Source: Deuterostichococcus epilithicus (taxonomy: Eukaryota; Chlorophyta; Trebouxiophyceae; Prasiolales; Stichococcaceae). Taken from it: DNA of 64,000 nucleotides. The position numbers and the translations under genes are program-made. The notes under the pieces are model-generated. The model did no database searches. It saw only the letters and a program-made list of their open reading frames with translations, and was not told the DNA's origin. Of this stretch, positions 10,000 to 21,269 are shown piece after piece; position 1 is the stretch's first letter; each line of letters begins with the position of its first letter. Location of the stretch: NCBI GenBank assembly GCA_033439295.1, contig JAVTLE010000023.1, positions 992,001-1,056,000 of the forward strand, written 5' to 3'.

Positions 10000-12900
10000 A
10001 TGCGGTTGCTGGAATTTACTACGCAAAATGTGGCTGTCGGCTGTCTGGTGTGGCGCACATGCAATGGACTGTTGATTCAGACGGCTTTCAGCCCGGACGA
10101 GTACTGGCAGAGCCTCGAGGTGGCGCATCGCCTGGTGTTTGGGTGAGCAGATCTGGTTTCAAAGCACCACACCGCTGATGCTCGCAATCATGATCCGCAT
10201 TCCAGTGCATCATTGGCGCCTACGCCGCGCAGGTACGGCCACCTGACATGGGAGTGGGGAGCAGGCATCCGCAGCTACCTGCACCCATTGATATTTGCGG
10301 CGCCCCTTCAGGTAAGCTTCTTCTTGAAGGTCGCAGCCCGTTGTGCCGTCGCACCTTCAAGCCAGAGTGGAGCCACCGATGCCGCCGCTGCTGGCCGATC
10401 GGCTCACTCTGCGCCGCTGCACCCTCAGGCGGTCAAGCTGCTTCGCTTCGACAGCGCCTGGCTCGTCATCCGCGCGCCGCAGCTCCTGCAAGCGGCTTTT
10501 GCCGCCGCCACCGATGTCTATGTGTACCTGCTGACCCGCCAGCTGTTTGGCGCCGCAGCAGCAGGGTGCGCCGCGCCACACTGCTGAACCGCTGTGCCGA
10601 CCCGGGCACTTCAGCCACTGACTGCGGTGTCGTGGCACCACAGCATCGCTGACATGCAAAAGCATTTGCGTCTGGTGATACTCACAGTGGCCACGTCTGC
10701 GGTGCGGACCATTGCCTTGCAGCACGAGCATCTCCTGCGTCCAGGGATGCTCCATCGTGCGCCGGTCTGCGGCACCTCAATCAGGGCTTCCATGAACTGC
10801 TTCGCAGATGGGCGCTGGTTTGCCAGCTGGCGTCCTGGTTCAACGCCTACTGCCTGGTCCGCACCGTGTCGAGCGCTCTGGAGGCGACCGCAGCGGCGGC
10901 GGCCCTGTATCACCTGGCCCGCTACAGGGCCGCCGATGCAGCAGCCGGCGGGGCGGGCGGCGGCAGAGCAGCCGGCAGCGGGGCCGCCGCCAGCGGGGCG
11001 GCAGGCGGCCGGCAGCTGACCGCGGCGCTGGCCGCGGNCGGGCTCGGCGCTGCAGTGCGGCCGCCCAGCCTGCTGTTCTGGCTGCTGCCCGGTGCGCGTC
11101 AGCCGCCGCCTCCTGGCTGAGAGGCATGTGCATGCTGTGTCGACAAGCCACCTCATGCCAGATGCAATTGTGCACGGTGCGTTTCTGCCCTGCAGGGTGC
11201 CGGGGCATCAACCCATTCCTACGCCGGTTGTCCCGACCTGTAGCGGATGATGTGGATGTGCGCAGGCCTGATGGAGCTCCGGCGACCGGGGGTGGCAAGG
11301 TTGGTCCTCCTGCGGCAAGGCCTTGCCGTTGGCGGCGCCGTGGCGGCGCTGTTGTGCCTCATCGACAGGGCGATGTACGGCAGGCAAGCAGCAGTGCAAC
11401 GACCCTCAAGCCTGGCACCGCATAATCTCCTGTCGCATCTCCGCGCCCAGTCTTTGCCCGGAATTGGCATGTGGCGCGGTTTCTCAGGAGCGCCACGGTA
11501 CCTCGCTGACACCACGTGCCCGCTCTGCCATGGCGTGGCTGCAATCACCACCTGACTCGGGTTCAGGGTTCTACAGCAGCCGCGTGAGCGCAGCCAGGGG
11601 CACCACAAACCCCGGGACAGGCCTGATGTCTTCCCAGCCCCTGGGCGCCGCAGGTGGCTGTTTGTGCCGTGGCAGTTCGCCAAGTTCAACCTGCTGGCAG
11701 GCGGCAGCGCACGGTACGGGTCCCACGCCTGGCACTGGAACCTGAGCCAGGGGTTCCCGGTCGTCGCCGCCAGCCTGCTGCCCCTGGGCGCCGCCGGCGT
11801 GGCGCTGTCCGGCAGGCAGGGCCCCTGGTTCCACATGCACCTCCGGTTTGGCAGTACTCACTGCATTGGTACGACCTGCTGCAGTGCCTCCAGCCGACTG
11901 TTCCACCTCCAACACCAACTACGCACGCATACATGTTCCACACCTTCACCGGAGAGATGCCAGCGCTCGGACTGTGGGGTGGCTCGGTGACGGGGTGGTG
12001 TCGTGAGCGCTGGAAGCACACTGTCATGAGTGTCGAACTTTTGCCGTTCGGCGGCGGCGCGCTGGCGTGAGCTGGCGCTGTTGGCGGCCGCCGGAAGCGC
12101 AAAGCAGCGCAAATTTTGACTGGAAAGCCGGCCTTATCTCTGCGGCGCATAGCTGGGAGCTGGCGCTGTCACTCAGCGACCGCTGAAAGCACGAAACGGA
12201 AGCAGAACCGTGCTGACTACTTCTCACGACGGCCATCATTGTGCTGGCGATGTGCAGGCGGGAGCTGGCGCTGCTGGCGGCCTGGAGCCTGCTGGTGTAC
12301 AGCCTCCCGTCGCACAAGGAGTTCCGCTTCCTGCTGCCGGCGCTGCAGCTCATCATGCCCTACTGCGGCGTCGCGCTGGCGGTGCTGTTCGAGGGGCAGC
12401 CGCCGCTTCCCGCTTCCGGCGGCCAGGCGCGGCGGCCGGAGGCCATGCGGCAAGGCGCGCAGCCGACCGACACTGGGGCAGGCCAGAAGCGGCGACAGCA
12501 GCGACATCCATCTGAGGCGGGCGCCCAGGCGGATCCGGAGGAGCGGATGGCGGCGGCAGCATGTCGTGTTGCGGCACCCGCCACAGGGCTGCGGCAGCGG
12601 CGGGCGCATGAGGCCGTGCCGAGTGATGCTGCAGCAGCCGCCGCGGCGCCAGGCGCGGAGGNCTGCTGCAGCAGGTCAGCTGCAGGGGCGCGGCGGCGGC
12701 NGCGGCGGCGGTGGCTGCGGGCGGCGGCCGCTGCGGCGCTGCTGCTGCAGCTGCCGGCTGCGGCATTCTTCTGCCTGCTGCACCAGCGGTGCAGATATCT
12801 CCGGCTTGCTGACGCAACGTGTATCATGCAACGGCTCTCGACGGAAGGTCGACAGCGGATGGGCACAAGGCGACCTGGCATGAGGACACCACCTCCTGCG

Positions 12901-13840
12901 GCATGCCATTTAGAGCTCGGTCTCTGTCCATCTGGCCATCAGTGGGCAGCATTTGCTTCCAGGCAGCATTTGCCTCCAAAAAGAATGCCGACCACCACGG
13001 GAATGTTACTCGAGCAGCCAGCTCTTTGGAAGCCTGCACGTGCACAGCCGGCGGTGTGATCACCCCTCGTTTCACCAATCTTCCCCGATCCTGCGCAGGG
13101 GCACCGTGGCTGTGGCGTGGCACCTGGCGCGGCGCACGCGCCGCGGCGACTCAGTGCTGTTCCTGACGCCTTGCCACGCGACGCCGTTCTACTCGCACAT
13201 CCACCGCCGCCTCCACATGCGCTTCCTGGACTGCTCGCCGCCGGGCTGGGCGCCGGTGGTGGCCTGCCTGAACCCTTCGCTGGGCCCACCGTCACACCCT
13301 GCAGCAAACTCCGCAGCGGGTCCTGCGGCGCCCCTACCCGGGGGTGCCGATGCACTGCCGGCAACAGGCGCTGGGGCGGCTGCATCCGGAGCCCTGCGCG
13401 CGGCCAGTTTCCGGCAGGGTGGCGGCAGCGGCGCCAGCAGCAACGATTTCAGGCTCCGGGGCGCGCCGTACCCTGCGCAGCTGGCGCACTGCCGATGGCG
13501 CTTTGACGCCGCCGCCGCCGCCGACCCCGACTTCCGCAGCGAGCGGCAGCGCTTCGAGGCGGCGCCGGCGGCGTTCCTGGAACGGATGCATCCTTTCGGG
13601 AGGCCTGCTGGCGGTGGTGACGATGGCGGCAGCGGCGGCGAGTGCGCTTCAGAAAGTCTGCCGACACACGTCGTGCTGTTCGACCATATGCTGGATGCTG
13701 TTGCGCCATGGTCGCGGCCGCGAGGCTACACGCGGATGCACCACTTCGGGCATGCGCTGTTTGCGGTGGATGGGGCCCATGAAGCGGCAGTGGTGGTGCT
13801 GGAGCGGCAGCAGAGTGACTCGGACCATTTAGCGGGGTAG
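10000..13840 (+). CDS. PIGB: GPI mannosyltransferase 3 (PIG-B, GT22 family)
   Basis: The protein adds the third mannose of the GPI-anchor core in the ER from dolichyl-phosphate mannose. Eight exons (10000-10142, 10233-10311, 10429-10565, 10808-11091, 11266-11383, 11654-11815, 12258-12788, 13099-13840) total 2196 bases, 731 residues. Diagnostic blocks in order are AFSPDEYWQSLEVAHRLVFG, HLTWEWGAGIRSYLHP, VCQLASWFNAYCLVRT, LIDRAMYG, YGSHAWHWNLSQGFP and LPSHKEFRFLLPALQ, all typical of PIG-B/GT22 enzymes including the luminal DE motif. Many hydrophobic segments fit a multipass ER protein. It is longer than animal PIG-B (about 550) because of Ala/Gln-rich inserts near residues 240 and 400-450 and in the C-terminus. 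Introns 5 and 6 use GC donors. The start ATG 10000 is the first in frame but leaves a short N-terminus. Confidence 0.95.
12045..12096 (+). repeat. Ghost copy of PIG-B exon 12258 start
   Basis: Intron 6 contains a block GTGAGCTGGCGCTGTTGGCGGCC that mirrors the exon start CGGGAGCTGGCGCTG...GCGGCC. A weaker second echo lies near 12152. It is short but sits in the same kind of position as the other ghosts. Confidence 0.45.
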
Positions 13841-14066
13841 GTATAGAAGCGTCTTGAAATCAGGTTTACCGACAAAAACTTCTCTTCAAATTAAGAGCTG
13901 AAAACCCAGATGAAGTGGCAGGGCAAGTGACAATGTGTCTCTGAACAATCAAGTGGTGCTCGAGAAGCAGGTTTGGTTGGGTCCTCAAATAGGTGCTGAA
14001 ACCTCGAGTACAGGCTGACAGGCAGCTGGAGTCGATGATACATGTAAAACTTCGATGTAACTGCAA

Positions 14067-14527
14067 AAGCCTGCCAGAAGCTTCTGGTGAAGACTTCGTC
14101 AGGACGCCAGAGACACGTCTGACCCATCGGCGGCACAAAGTAGCCTGCCACCACGGTCCTCGCAACGATGAAGAGCGTTCCCAAAGCGCAAGCTGGTAGA
14201 ATGCACTCAAGCGGGGTCGGCCAAGCAGCACGCACACAAACAGAGAAGGTTTAAGGGCTAGGCTAGCGGAAAAGGCACCAGCAGGTGCGTGAAAGGCGGC
14301 AGCTGCAGGAGGGCAGCCGCCGCATTTCACGCGACAACCAGGTTTAGCTGGGTCGTCGAAGCTTGGAAACTCGAAAGTAGGCTGCCATGTAACTGAAGTC
14401 GATGAAACTTCGGATGAATATTGCAAAAGCACACTAGACGGCTCTAATGAAGGGCTTCATCAGGACGCCACTGAATCGTCTGACCCATCGGCGGCACCAA
14501 GTAGCCTGCCGCCATTGCGCTTGGCGA
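14067..14527 (-). repeat. Diverged direct repeat, two units of about 190 bp
   Basis: Read on the minus strand, a unit with GGCAGGCTACTT, GTGCCGCCGATGGGTCAGACG and TGGCGTCCTGA occurs at about 14520-14340 and again at about 14160-13985, about 360 bp apart. Both units end in a CCAA/CAGC...TAAACCTG tail. The sequence between the units (about 14150-14250) has a relative at 41.45 kb. It is likely the remains of a duplicated or mobile sequence; no transposase is seen. Confidence 0.6.
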
Positions 14528-14663
14528 CGCACCCCTGGCAAAGAAGGAAATCGTGGTGTCATGCTGCTTGTTATATGATTCAAGGCCGAGCTGTACGTGT
14601 GTTTTCACAGGAAGATATATGGCCCGACGCCTACCAAATGACAAGGAAGCCAGCGACTCAATG

Positions 14664-16558
14664 TCACAGGCAGTTCCGAGCCGGGAGGCATACGGTGCCG
14701 ACATCATGATGTATTACCAGCGACAGGACCCACCAGAAGTCTGCCTGCTCGAAGATGGTCCTGCGCACAGGCCCAGAAGGCGACCACCACTCTGTGTCGA
14801 GGGCCAGTGCCGACGGGCGCCCAGCGCTGCCCGTACCCCAGGGCGCCGCGGCGGCCGGCGGCTCCGGGGCTTGCATAGGTGCGGCAGCCACAGGTAATGC
14901 CAGCGCTGGCCGCCTCGGCGCCCGGCCCGCCTTCGCACGCGCGGCGACGGCCTGCTCGTGTGTCGTGGTGGCGATGTTCAGAGACTGCGCCGACTCCAGC
15001 TGGAGCGGGACCGCCTCCGGCTGCGACGCCGGCGTCACCCACTCCGCCGACAGGCGCCGTCGGCTAGAGTCACGCGGTGCAGCGCCGGCGTCGCGGCCTG
15101 CATCAGCGTCGCCATGCCGCTTTGTGCCGGCATGCCTGCGCAGCGGGCCAGCGGTGGGCGCTCCAACACATGCGTATGGCGCCATGTAGTCCCGGAGCAC
15201 CCCGGGGCTGCCGCCATTGGCCGCCACAAGCAGCCGCGCGATGTGGCTGCTCGCCGCCAGGTGCAACGGCGTCAGGCCGTAGGCGTCCTCCACGGACACC
15301 TGCACCAAGTCCAACTGTCAGCAGGCAGCCAGGGTGAGAGCGATACAGCGGTGCCGACCCCCTGCATTGAAATTGGTGTCACTTCCGGTTGCTAAAGCTG
15401 CCTTCCGGGTGCATCGCAGCCCGGGAAGGCGGAAATCATGGTGTTTGAAAAAAAACCGAGTGAAAGTTCATAACTCAAGTGTACTGCAGCATGAGCACAT
15501 TCACGCAGGCCGCACAGCACCTGGGCGCCCTGGCACAGCAGGATTCTCAGAATGGCCGCCGCCGCCGCCGCCGCGCCCGCTTCGTCGCGCGCCGCTGCCG
15601 CGAGCTCGTGCAGTGCGGTGCGGCCTTCAACGTCACATGAAGACACGTCCACACCGGTCTGCACTAGCGCCGCTACCAGGTTGAGGTCCAGCCTTGCGGT
15701 TGCTGACCGAAGTCGCCGGCCCAGCCTGCACATGGGTTGAGAGGCCCGTTGAGCTGGTGCTGCAGGTGCAGCATGGAAGCTGTGTGTGCTGCGGAAGGGG
15801 AGAGGTATCGACTCTGACTGGGTCGTACACAGTGCACAGCTGACACAAGGCACATCGTTGGAACGAGGCACTCACGAGGCAGTCAGCTCGGCCTCCAATT
15901 TCTGTGCGGTTGAGCACAGCTCGTCCATGTCGGCTTTGCTGCTGGGCGCCGCGGCGAGTCGCAGCCCGTTGCGCCACGCCCAGGGGTCATCCAGCACGGC
16001 GGCCGTGCTCCCGACGGGAGCCTCGGTGGCGCTCGCTTTCTGCCGCACTAGCGACTGCTGCGCCGACGCCGGCAGCTGCACGTCGTGCAGCCGCTGCGCT
16101 GCAGCTGGGACGAGCCCTGCGCTGAGGCCCGGTCGCACCAGGTCTGCGGCGGCGGCAATGCTCTGCAGGTATTCCAGGGGCGAGCTGCCATATCTCGACA
16201 TCACAGAACGCCGCCGCCGCTCGCTGCTGTTCCCGGACTCCGCCGCTGACGCTGCCCGGAAGAGATCGGCACCCTGCGGCGGCAGCGAGGGCTGCGCAGG
16301 GGCCACCTGCGACCAAACATTGTTGTGTCCGGCTGCTGCTGCCGGTCCGGCGGCGGGCTGCGGATCTGGCGGCGGCGGTGCCCATGGGAACTGGCCCGCG
16401 GGCTGCCTTTCCCAGTCCATGGCAGCCATGCCTGCAACCACCAAACCTATCTGCATCAAGTTTAGGTACTTTACTGGACAATATCTGCACTGTACTGCTG
16501 GACGCGGGGTGTGCGGTGCACTTTCCCGCGTGGCATCTTCCGCCTGAGACGGGGACAT
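14664..16558 (-). CDS. Ankyrin-repeat protein
   Basis: Three exons (16558-15876, 15725-15521, 15314-14664) total 1539 bases, 512 residues. Residues 1-230 are Pro/Ala/Ser-rich and disordered. Two to three ankyrin-type repeats follow: one around LNLVAALVQTGVDVSSCDVEGRTALHELA and one ending in DAYGLTPLHLAASSHIARLLV, with the TPLHLAA consensus. A possible further unit is interrupted by a poly-Ala run. The C-terminal 150 residues are low-complexity, ending with a hydrophobic patch FWWVLSLVI. Ankyrin repeats bind partner proteins, but no partner can be inferred. The start could instead be the internal ATG at 16429, which follows an acceptor-like site. A GTAATA in the last exon leaves room for an alternative final splice. 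Confidence 0.65.
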
Positions 16559-18267
16559 CGAAGTGATATCCAGCTCCTACTCGTCCACTGCCAGGCCGCT
16601 ACGCCGTCTCGCGCCCCGGCCAGACTGTGGCCGTTCGATCGTGAGTAAAGTGCAGTCATCGATGACCCGTACCGTGATGCCGGCGGCAAATGCGGGCCGT
16701 CGGACGCGGGAACCTTGCGCCTGGGGCTAGAGAGTTATTCCATCCCCATGCGCAAGACGGCAACGAGATGGACGTCGCAGTGTGTGCGAGGAAGTAGTAC
16801 TGGTCGACTCGAAGCCCACACCATACAGGATTTTCTCTCTGGCATTATCGCGTGCTGGACCCTGTAACGTCCTCCGGCTGGATCTTGATTGAAAGTTATG
16901 GAGGATGCTGAACACAGAGGACCTTGGGTTCGCAATGGTGAACTGGGATTTGTCTGCCACGCGGCTGGATAGTGACGGTTAATTCATAGCGCCCTGGCCT
17001 CGGGACAACAGCTGCCGCCTTGAAGTAAGATCCAGCTGCTCGTCCATTGCCACGGCCGCTGCGCCGTGTTGCACCATCACCCGGCCAGACTGCAGCCTTC
17101 GTTCGTGCGCTAACGCCCACCCATAAACTCAAAAGCGCCTCCAACAACTGCCCGTACCGATCAGCCTTAGATTAGGTACTTTCGCTAATCTTGTGCAAGC
17201 CTGGCGACCCGCTCGAGTACATCCCGCACCTGGAAAGCCTGGAACGTTGTCTTCGTCGTCTCGGACGGCGGACACGGGTAGATCCGCTCGTACCTTGACG
17301 CCAGCGGCAAATGTGCGCCGGCGGACGCGGGAGATCAAGCCTACATGGGATAGCAACCAGCTACAGAGTCGTTCAACTCTCATGGCGAGAGACGGCAACA
17401 AGACGGGCGTCGCAGTGCATGTGTGCGAGGAAGTTCGCCGTAGGGTTCTTACTACTGCATGGATGGTGAATGACTCGCAGCACGCACCACGTAGAGCAGG
17501 TACATCAAGTGGCGCATGCATGATATTGAGACTTCCTCCGATTAAAATTTGATCTAATGTGCTGAGCGTGGCACAGGGACACCTCGGGCTCGGTGCGGTG
17601 GGTTGGGAATGATTGGGAGCTGCCTGACCTGGCTGGCAGGCGGTGGCGGACGTTGTTCCACGCGCGAGACGCTGGACGCCGGTTGGTATCCCGGCAATGT
17701 GCTGACGCCTGGTGCAGCGAGCCTGATGATGCCCGTTGCGCTGCGGTTTTCTCCGGATGTGCGCGTCACCACATGAAAATAAAGCCTTTCCGCCATTCAC
17801 ATTGTCTGCCAGCACTGCTTCGGCCACCGGACCTCAAGAGCCAAGAACGATTTTCGACTCGAGGATCGACAAGCGTAGTCCTGGATGCCGCGAGTTTACT
17901 CGAGCGAGGAGAAGAAGTACTATGTTAGAAGGTTTCTCTAAGCAAAATATCCGTCTCTCATCAGTATCGTAGTACATTCGTACGAGCATGATAATTGTCC
18001 AGAAATTCCTTCGCCTGAGCCGAAATCCTCGAGAGATTGTGCCCCACCGCGCGCTACTGGCAAGTGTGGCACAGGTGCTGCAACTGTTCACACTCCAAGG
18101 CGCGGTTATGCATCATGCCGTGCCCACTGCCCGTCTGTCGCCACATACTTGTGTTGCTGCTGCCGCTTGCCAAGAGTATTGGCATCAAGCCATCCATCAC
18201 CACTGCAGCCAAGACTGGCCAGGAACAGCTCAACGCTGCTGTGAGGGCAACCTCCTCAACGCCACGC
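16559..18267. other. Intergenic region with a decayed internal duplication
   Basis: No gene was recognised. Blocks of 16567-16800 reappear in order at 17033-17420: a TCGTCCA(C/T)TGCCA...CGGCCAGACTG block at 16578 and 17040, a GCGGCAAATG...CGGACGCGGGA block at 16682 and 17306, and an AGACGGCAACGAG-like block at 16752 and 17390. The spacing grows from 466 to 634 bp, so the copies have gained or lost sequence. An A+T-richer stretch follows near 17.5-18.0 kb. Confidence 0.5.
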
Positions 18268-20903
18268 CTAGCCCTCATCGCCGATGTCAGCCAGACGGCA
18301 GCTGACCCGCCACAGCTTTTCAGCAGCCGCCCTGTTGTCTGCTCGTGGCGACGCGGCCATCACACGCTTGTTTTTGATGAACTGAGCCGCAACCTGCGGC
18401 AGCAGAAGGCCATCACCACGAAGCTGTCTCTGTGCTCATTTGCTTGAGCTCCGAAGAGCGCCTGTCTGGCGACCCGCTTGCTCTGTCTTTTCCTACAATA
18501 GGGGCGCGCCCTGCGCCATGAACAATCGCCCGCAGGAGCACTAGCGTCATGCTATGCGAAACCTCAGTTTGCCTCTCCAGTGCACTCCACGCGTCTGTCA
18601 CGGACAAAAGGAATGCGGCAGCACACCTGGTCCGCCGGCGCGGCAGCCACCAACCGCAGAGTGTCTCCGGCAGTTGCCGGCGGCAGCACGAAATGCAAGC
18701 CCTTTTAGGGTTTATGTGCTCCTTCATGGCCAGTATCAACATGGGCGGCGGCTCACCTGGTCCGCCGGCGCGGCGGCCGCCCACAGCAGCGTGTCAGTGG
18801 CGGTTGCTGGCGGCAGCAGGATCCAGGACAGCACCAGGTCCACTGCGGGGCGCAGCAGCAGGCGTAGCGGGCGCGGCACCTGCGGCAAAGCCCCCGCACA
18901 TGTCAGACTGTTGCGCCAAGCCCTGAAAGCTGCCAGGGGCCCTAAGACGGTGTACGCCCCCCGACACCAAAGGCTCTGCAGGAGAGCTGCAGTCGGTCTG
19001 ATAGAGCAGCGGTGGGGTGTACCGGACCAACTTTCCAGCCTTGGCGCATTACGACTGGCATTGCAGCGCATGAGTTGACAACCGGCAGCGGCAGCAACAT
19101 GCAAGCAGCCTGACCGGTCGCCATTTCCAACAACAACAGATTTGTCTGCACCTCGGTGTGGAAGTAGTCCCTAGCTAGCTGAGTGTCCAGCACGCCTGGG
19201 TCAGCCGCCACGGCCGTATGACCGCTGCCGGCGCTGCACCAAGCAACGCTGAAGTAGGTGGTAGACTCGAGGGCCATGACGAAAGTCAGCATGCGCAAGT
19301 CACAGCGTGCCACAAGCTGCCAAGTCGGATTCTAGCATCCAGAGACCATGCCGGACCCTGGTGACCCTGAAGGCCTTTGCCGCTTGAGGTCCGTCTGTGA
19401 GCTGAGCTGTGTTTTCGGTCAGCCTCCTGCTTCGCTGCCGCAAGCCAAGCATCACTTCTCGTCGTGCAGAGTGCGGCTTCCAACAGTCTTGCTTCTGGCA
19501 GGCTGGCTAGATTCAGCTGGCGGGATTTGGCGATTCACCTGTCGAATTGGCGCTGAAAGCTGCGGACGGCCATGACCACCGCCAGCTTGCTGTCTGCGTA
19601 CGACTTGAGCGGACTGTAACGTTGCCTGGCCTGCATGGAGGCCAAAAGTGCCCTAAGCAGCAGGAAGCAGCATTGCCACCAGCGCGCTGAACGATGGTGC
19701 ACGAGTTCATGCAGACTACAGAGGGCAAAGCCTTCTCCAATGTCCATTATGAGTGAAACTGCTACAATGACAATTTCACTGCTGCAGTGACAAGCGATAG
19801 CGAACACATTTTCATTACCTGGAGGTCTTCAAAGTTCAGTTTGCCGCCGCGATGCGTCAGCGAAGTAACCATGACTAGGCGGCTGCCGCCACCAGTCGAG
19901 CCTGAGCTAGCAGAAGCAGCATGACACCACTTCATCAGATGGTCGCACCAAACACACTGCTGTGGCCTCATGCCACGGTCTGCCGCCTGCTACGTTGCTG
20001 GAAAGGAGATCCGCAGGAGAGGACAGATTTGCCCCGGAGCTCTAGGCGCACGAATCCCTGTACATAAACAGGGTTCACAGGGACCATTCGGCCAGACCGA
20101 CCTGCCAGCGTCAGCACCTGGTGTTGGCGCCGCCGGCGGGGCGCGACTCCAGCAGCAGCTCGTGCGCCAGCAGCCAGTGGCCGAGGTAGTTCACCTGCGG
20201 GGCCGCGGCGCCGTGTGACGGAAGCCGCATGACAGCAGGTGTGCGCGGCCACACTGACGGATCCGCCGCAGGCTGCCTCCGAGGTTGGTGCCTGCAAAAT
20301 GGCGCCTGTTGGGAGTCTGCTTGACACTCGCGAGACAGGCAGCACCTGGAATTGCTGTTCGAGGCCATCGGGCGTCTCCCGCCGCGTTTCCGGCGCCATG
20401 ATGCCGGCATTGCATATCAGCAGGTCCGGCCGCCGTGGCAGCCGCTTCGCGAACGCCCTGACGCTGTCCAGCCGCGACAGGTCCAGCTGCTCGAAGCGGA
20501 CACTGCCCGCAGCGCAGCCGACCAGCCCGCCGCCGCTGCCGCCGCCGCCGAAGCGGGTTTCGTCACCGCTGATGCCGCCGCCGCTGCTGTCACGTTGCCT
20601 CAACGAGGCTCTGACCTGTTGCGCAGCCGCCTCGCCTCGCGCCGGCGAGCGGCATGCCATCAGGACCGTGGCACCGCGCTGGGCCAGTGCGCGTGACGTG
20701 TCCAGGCCTACCCCCGCATTTGCGCCAGTAACCACGCACAGCTTGCCAGCGAAGTCGCCGTCTGCTGCATCGGCACGTGGTGCTGAATGCCTTTGGAGTG
20801 TGCGGTCAATGAGATTGATGCGCGCGTTTTGAACCAGCTCAGGGATTGCGCTAACCTTCAGCAACAACAGCCTAGCCCAGTCCGCCATCGAATCTGTGAG
20901 CAT
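18268..20903 (-). CDS. Short-chain dehydrogenase/reductase (retinol dehydrogenase-like)
   Basis: Seven exons (20903-20346, 20194-20118, 19882-19819, 19630-19539, 19224-19152, 18879-18757, 18393-18268) total 1113 bases, 370 residues. It is a classical SDR: Rossmann motif TGANAGVG near residue 59, LDLSR then ICNAG, VNYLGHWLL, the catalytic Ser in VTSLTHRGG, the catalytic YxxxK as SYADSKLA, and VAADPGVLDT after the active site. The C-terminus (KLWRVSCRL) matches the RDH11-14/WWOX-like branch. It should reduce or oxidise a carbonyl or alcohol with NAD(P)(H); the ARS-type basic residue after the second strand (ACRSPARGE) favours NADP(H). The substrate is unknown. The N-terminal 25 residues are hydrophobic and may anchor the protein in a membrane or organelle. 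A Gly/Ser insert sits near residue 115. Confidence 0.9.
18616..18690 (-). repeat. Ghost copy of SDR exon 18879-18757 end
   Basis: The last 60 bases of exon 6, coding LPPATATDT...AAAPADQ and followed by the donor, recur in the following intron as a copy that would read LPPATAGDTLRLVAAAPADQ. The copy also ends CCGGCGGACCAG followed by gtgtgc. It lies about 130 bp downstream of the real donor. Confidence 0.8.
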
Positions 20904-21269
20904 GAAATAACCCCTTTTGAAACCAATACATCAAGCATGGGCAAATCCTGCATACTCGCGATTGATCAGTGCACAGACCAGCGCTTCTCGCTGAACAGCG
21001 GGCATAGGGGGTTTCTGAACCCTGAGCACGGGGAATGTAATACTTAGTGACACTAAGTTAGTGTCTTTCGTTGTTAATGTTGCTGCCCTTGATATTGCGT
21101 CAGAAAATATCGTGCCCAGCTGGATGCGCTGCTTTGTGACACACTGCCATCTTGCTACGCTTGTGGAACGGAATGGGCCGAACCCGCGACTCAGCTACAT
21201 CGCCTGGGCTGGCAGGTTACTCGCTCACTGGCTGAAGGGCCAGGGCGCTTGAGGCACAAAACCTATCAC
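20904..21269. promoter_or_regulatory. Divergent intergenic region, SDR and kinase 1
   Basis: This 366-bp spacer lies between the SDR (-) and receptor-like kinase 1 (+) starts. It is A+T-richer than the genes and probably carries both promoters. No specific element is recognised. Confidence 0.35.

Noticed and set aside
18037-18447. Plus-strand open frame of 136 codons
   Set aside because: It lies antisense to the last SDR exon (18393-18268), whose phase and family match are clear.
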